Source of the DNA: an uncultured Bacillota bacterium
Lineage (GTDB): Bacteria; Bacillota_I; Bacilli_A; RFN20; CAG-631
Length of the DNA: 16,468 nt
Assembly (NCBI GenBank): GCA_905197115.1
Contig: CAJJXN010000029.1
Coordinates: forward strand, 1-16,468
Reading direction: 5' to 3'
Shown here: positions 16,031-16,468 of the stretch, piece by piece
How the letters are laid out: each line of letters opens with the position of its first letter
Position numbering within the stretch: the stretch's first letter is position 1
Program-made: the position numbers and the translations under genes
The notes under the pieces: model-generated
What the model was told of the DNA's origin: nothing
Databases searched by the model: none
What the model saw: the letters and a program-made list of their open reading frames with translations, nothing else

Positions 16031-16131
16031 CTCCAGATAATGCAATTATATAATATTATCTGGAGAAAATCAACTATTTTTATAATATTTTCTCCAAATA
16101 ATGCAGTAAAAGTGTATTTTCTGGAGAAAAT
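16031..16131. repeat. Duplicated inverted-repeat operator of abiE
   Basis: Copy 1 is a perfect 11-bp inverted repeat: CTCCAGATAAT at 16031-16041 and ATTATCTGGAG at 16055-16065. Copy 2, shifted by exactly 61 bp, is a degenerate version: CTCCAAATAATGCA from 16092 and ATTTTCTGGAGAAAAT at 16116-16131. Arms in the two copies are also direct repeats of each other (CTCCARATAATGCA; ATTWTCTGGAGAAAAT). AbiEi antitoxins are known to bind paired inverted repeats cooperatively, so this is the expected autoregulatory site. Confidence 0.8.
16045..16073 (-). promoter_or_regulatory. Predicted abiE promoter
   Basis: On the minus strand TTGATT (16068-16073), exactly 17 bases and TATAAT (16045-16050) form a near-consensus promoter. 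The -10 sits in the spacer between the two arms of the operator at 16031-16065, and RNA would start near 16038 in the gene-proximal arm, giving a leader of about 15 bases. Confidence 0.75.
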
Positions 16132-16317
16132 ATGGTTTTGTAAAAAATCAATTCACATAGTTTAATGATATAAACTTAACTGCTTTTAATAATTTTTATA
16201 TCATTGCAATGATACAAGCAACGATTATTTTTTACTATTACAAATAAAATAACACCAGAAAAATGTTATGCACCCCTAAAAAGCAACTTTAAAAAAGAAC
16301 CCTTAAATCAACAAAGT
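16132..16317. other. Intergenic stretch without a gene
   Basis: Together with the abiE operator and the terminator this forms a gap of about 330 bases between abiEi and the right-edge gene. I see no ORF, tRNA or riboswitch-like pattern. The only structure is a perfect 16-bp palindrome, TATCATTGCAATGATA, at 16199-16214. Confidence 0.6.
16199..16214. repeat. 16-bp perfect palindrome
   Basis: TATCATTGCAATGATA is fully self-complementary with no spacer, so it suits a dimeric protein site better than an RNA hairpin. No gene start lies close to it within the window. Its role is unknown. Confidence 0.5.
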
Positions 16318-16349
16318 AAAAATGACTTAACCAATGTTAAGTCATTTTT
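16318..16349. terminator. Rho-independent terminator of the right-edge gene
   Basis: A perfect 14-bp stem, AAAAATGACTTAAC (16318-16331) and GTTAAGTCATTTTT (16336-16349), has a 4-base loop. It lies just past the stop of the minus-strand gene at the right edge, with a T-run at its 3' end in that direction, so it should end that transcript. It could also work in the other direction. Confidence 0.85.
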
Positions 16350-16353
16350 CTTA

Positions 16354-16468
16354 TTATGCAGTTTTAACAAGTTTGATTGTTGCTGTTGCATTACCACTTG
16401 CATCAGTAGTTATATTTGTTATTTCAAAACTCCAACCAAGTGATGCTCCCCACCCTGCACCTGACATT
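16354..16468 (-). CDS. 3' end of an unidentified gene
   Basis: The last 37 codons of a minus-strand frame end in tandem stops (TAATAA) and are followed by a strong terminator, so this is very likely a real gene end. The residues are rich in Gly, Ala, Ser and Thr (GAGWGASLGW, then TNITTDASGNATATIKL), like the C-terminus of a secreted or surface beta-rich protein. No family can be named. An in-frame ATG at 16465-16467 is present, but the upstream sequence is outside the window, so the start is unknown. Confidence 0.5.
   Translation of the reverse strand, partial: MSGAGWGASLGWSFEITNITTDASGNATATIKLVKTA

Noticed and set aside
16354..16468. Complete 37-residue peptide or bacteriocin starting at the ATG at 16467
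   Set aside because: The window ends one base upstream of that ATG, so no ribosome binding site can be checked; the frame may simply be the end of a larger protein.

Overview
The window is very AT-rich, with tightly packed genes, strong AGGAGG-type ribosome binding sites and normal TGA/TAA/TAG stops. This suggests a low-GC Firmicute (Bacillota: Clostridia, Bacilli or Erysipelotrichia grade). The sequence alone does not fix the species. No rRNA, tRNA, CRISPR array, insertion sequence or integrase is visible. The region reads as a defence island.

Left three quarters (1-12383, all on the minus strand, so read right to left): one long operon with overlapping or coupled genes. It runs from a WYL-domain regulator, through an 830-residue protein of unknown function, to BrxP (PAPS-reductase/PP-loop protein with ferredoxin-like cysteines), BrxC (large P-loop ATPase), PglZ (alkaline-phosphatase-superfamily protein) and the first 20 codons of a BrxL-like Lon-type gene cut by the left edge. 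The set brxP-brxC-pglZ-brxL defines BREX type 4, the BREX type that lacks the PglX methyltransferase and has a PAPS-reductase-like protein instead. The 830-residue protein is not one of the four canonical components. With the WYL protein, it is the most interesting part of the window.

Middle (12539-13532): a SLOG-fold (DUF1273/YpsA-like) gene on the minus strand, divergent from a small XRE-type regulator on the plus strand. The intergenic region carries three copies of the 11-bp box TACACTACATA. One lies at the predicted start of each transcript and the third lies between them, so the small regulator probably controls both genes. A strong bidirectional terminator follows the regulator. There is no clear terminator between the SLOG gene and the BREX operon, so read-through is possible.

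Right part (13547-16070, minus strand): an operon of a type IV (AbiE) toxin-antitoxin pair, abiEi then abiEii, followed by a calcineurin-like phosphoesterase and a small, possibly frameshifted ORF. The abiE promoter lies inside an 11-bp perfect inverted repeat, and a second, imperfect copy sits 61 bp upstream. This matches the known negative autoregulation of AbiE by its antitoxin on paired inverted repeats. Beyond it are an intergenic stretch of about 300 bp with a 16-bp palindrome, a terminator, and the 3' end of an unidentified gene that runs off the right edge.

The parts fit together as layered immunity: a BREX type 4 system with its own sensor/regulator, an independently regulated SLOG module, and an abortive-infection toxin-antitoxin module.
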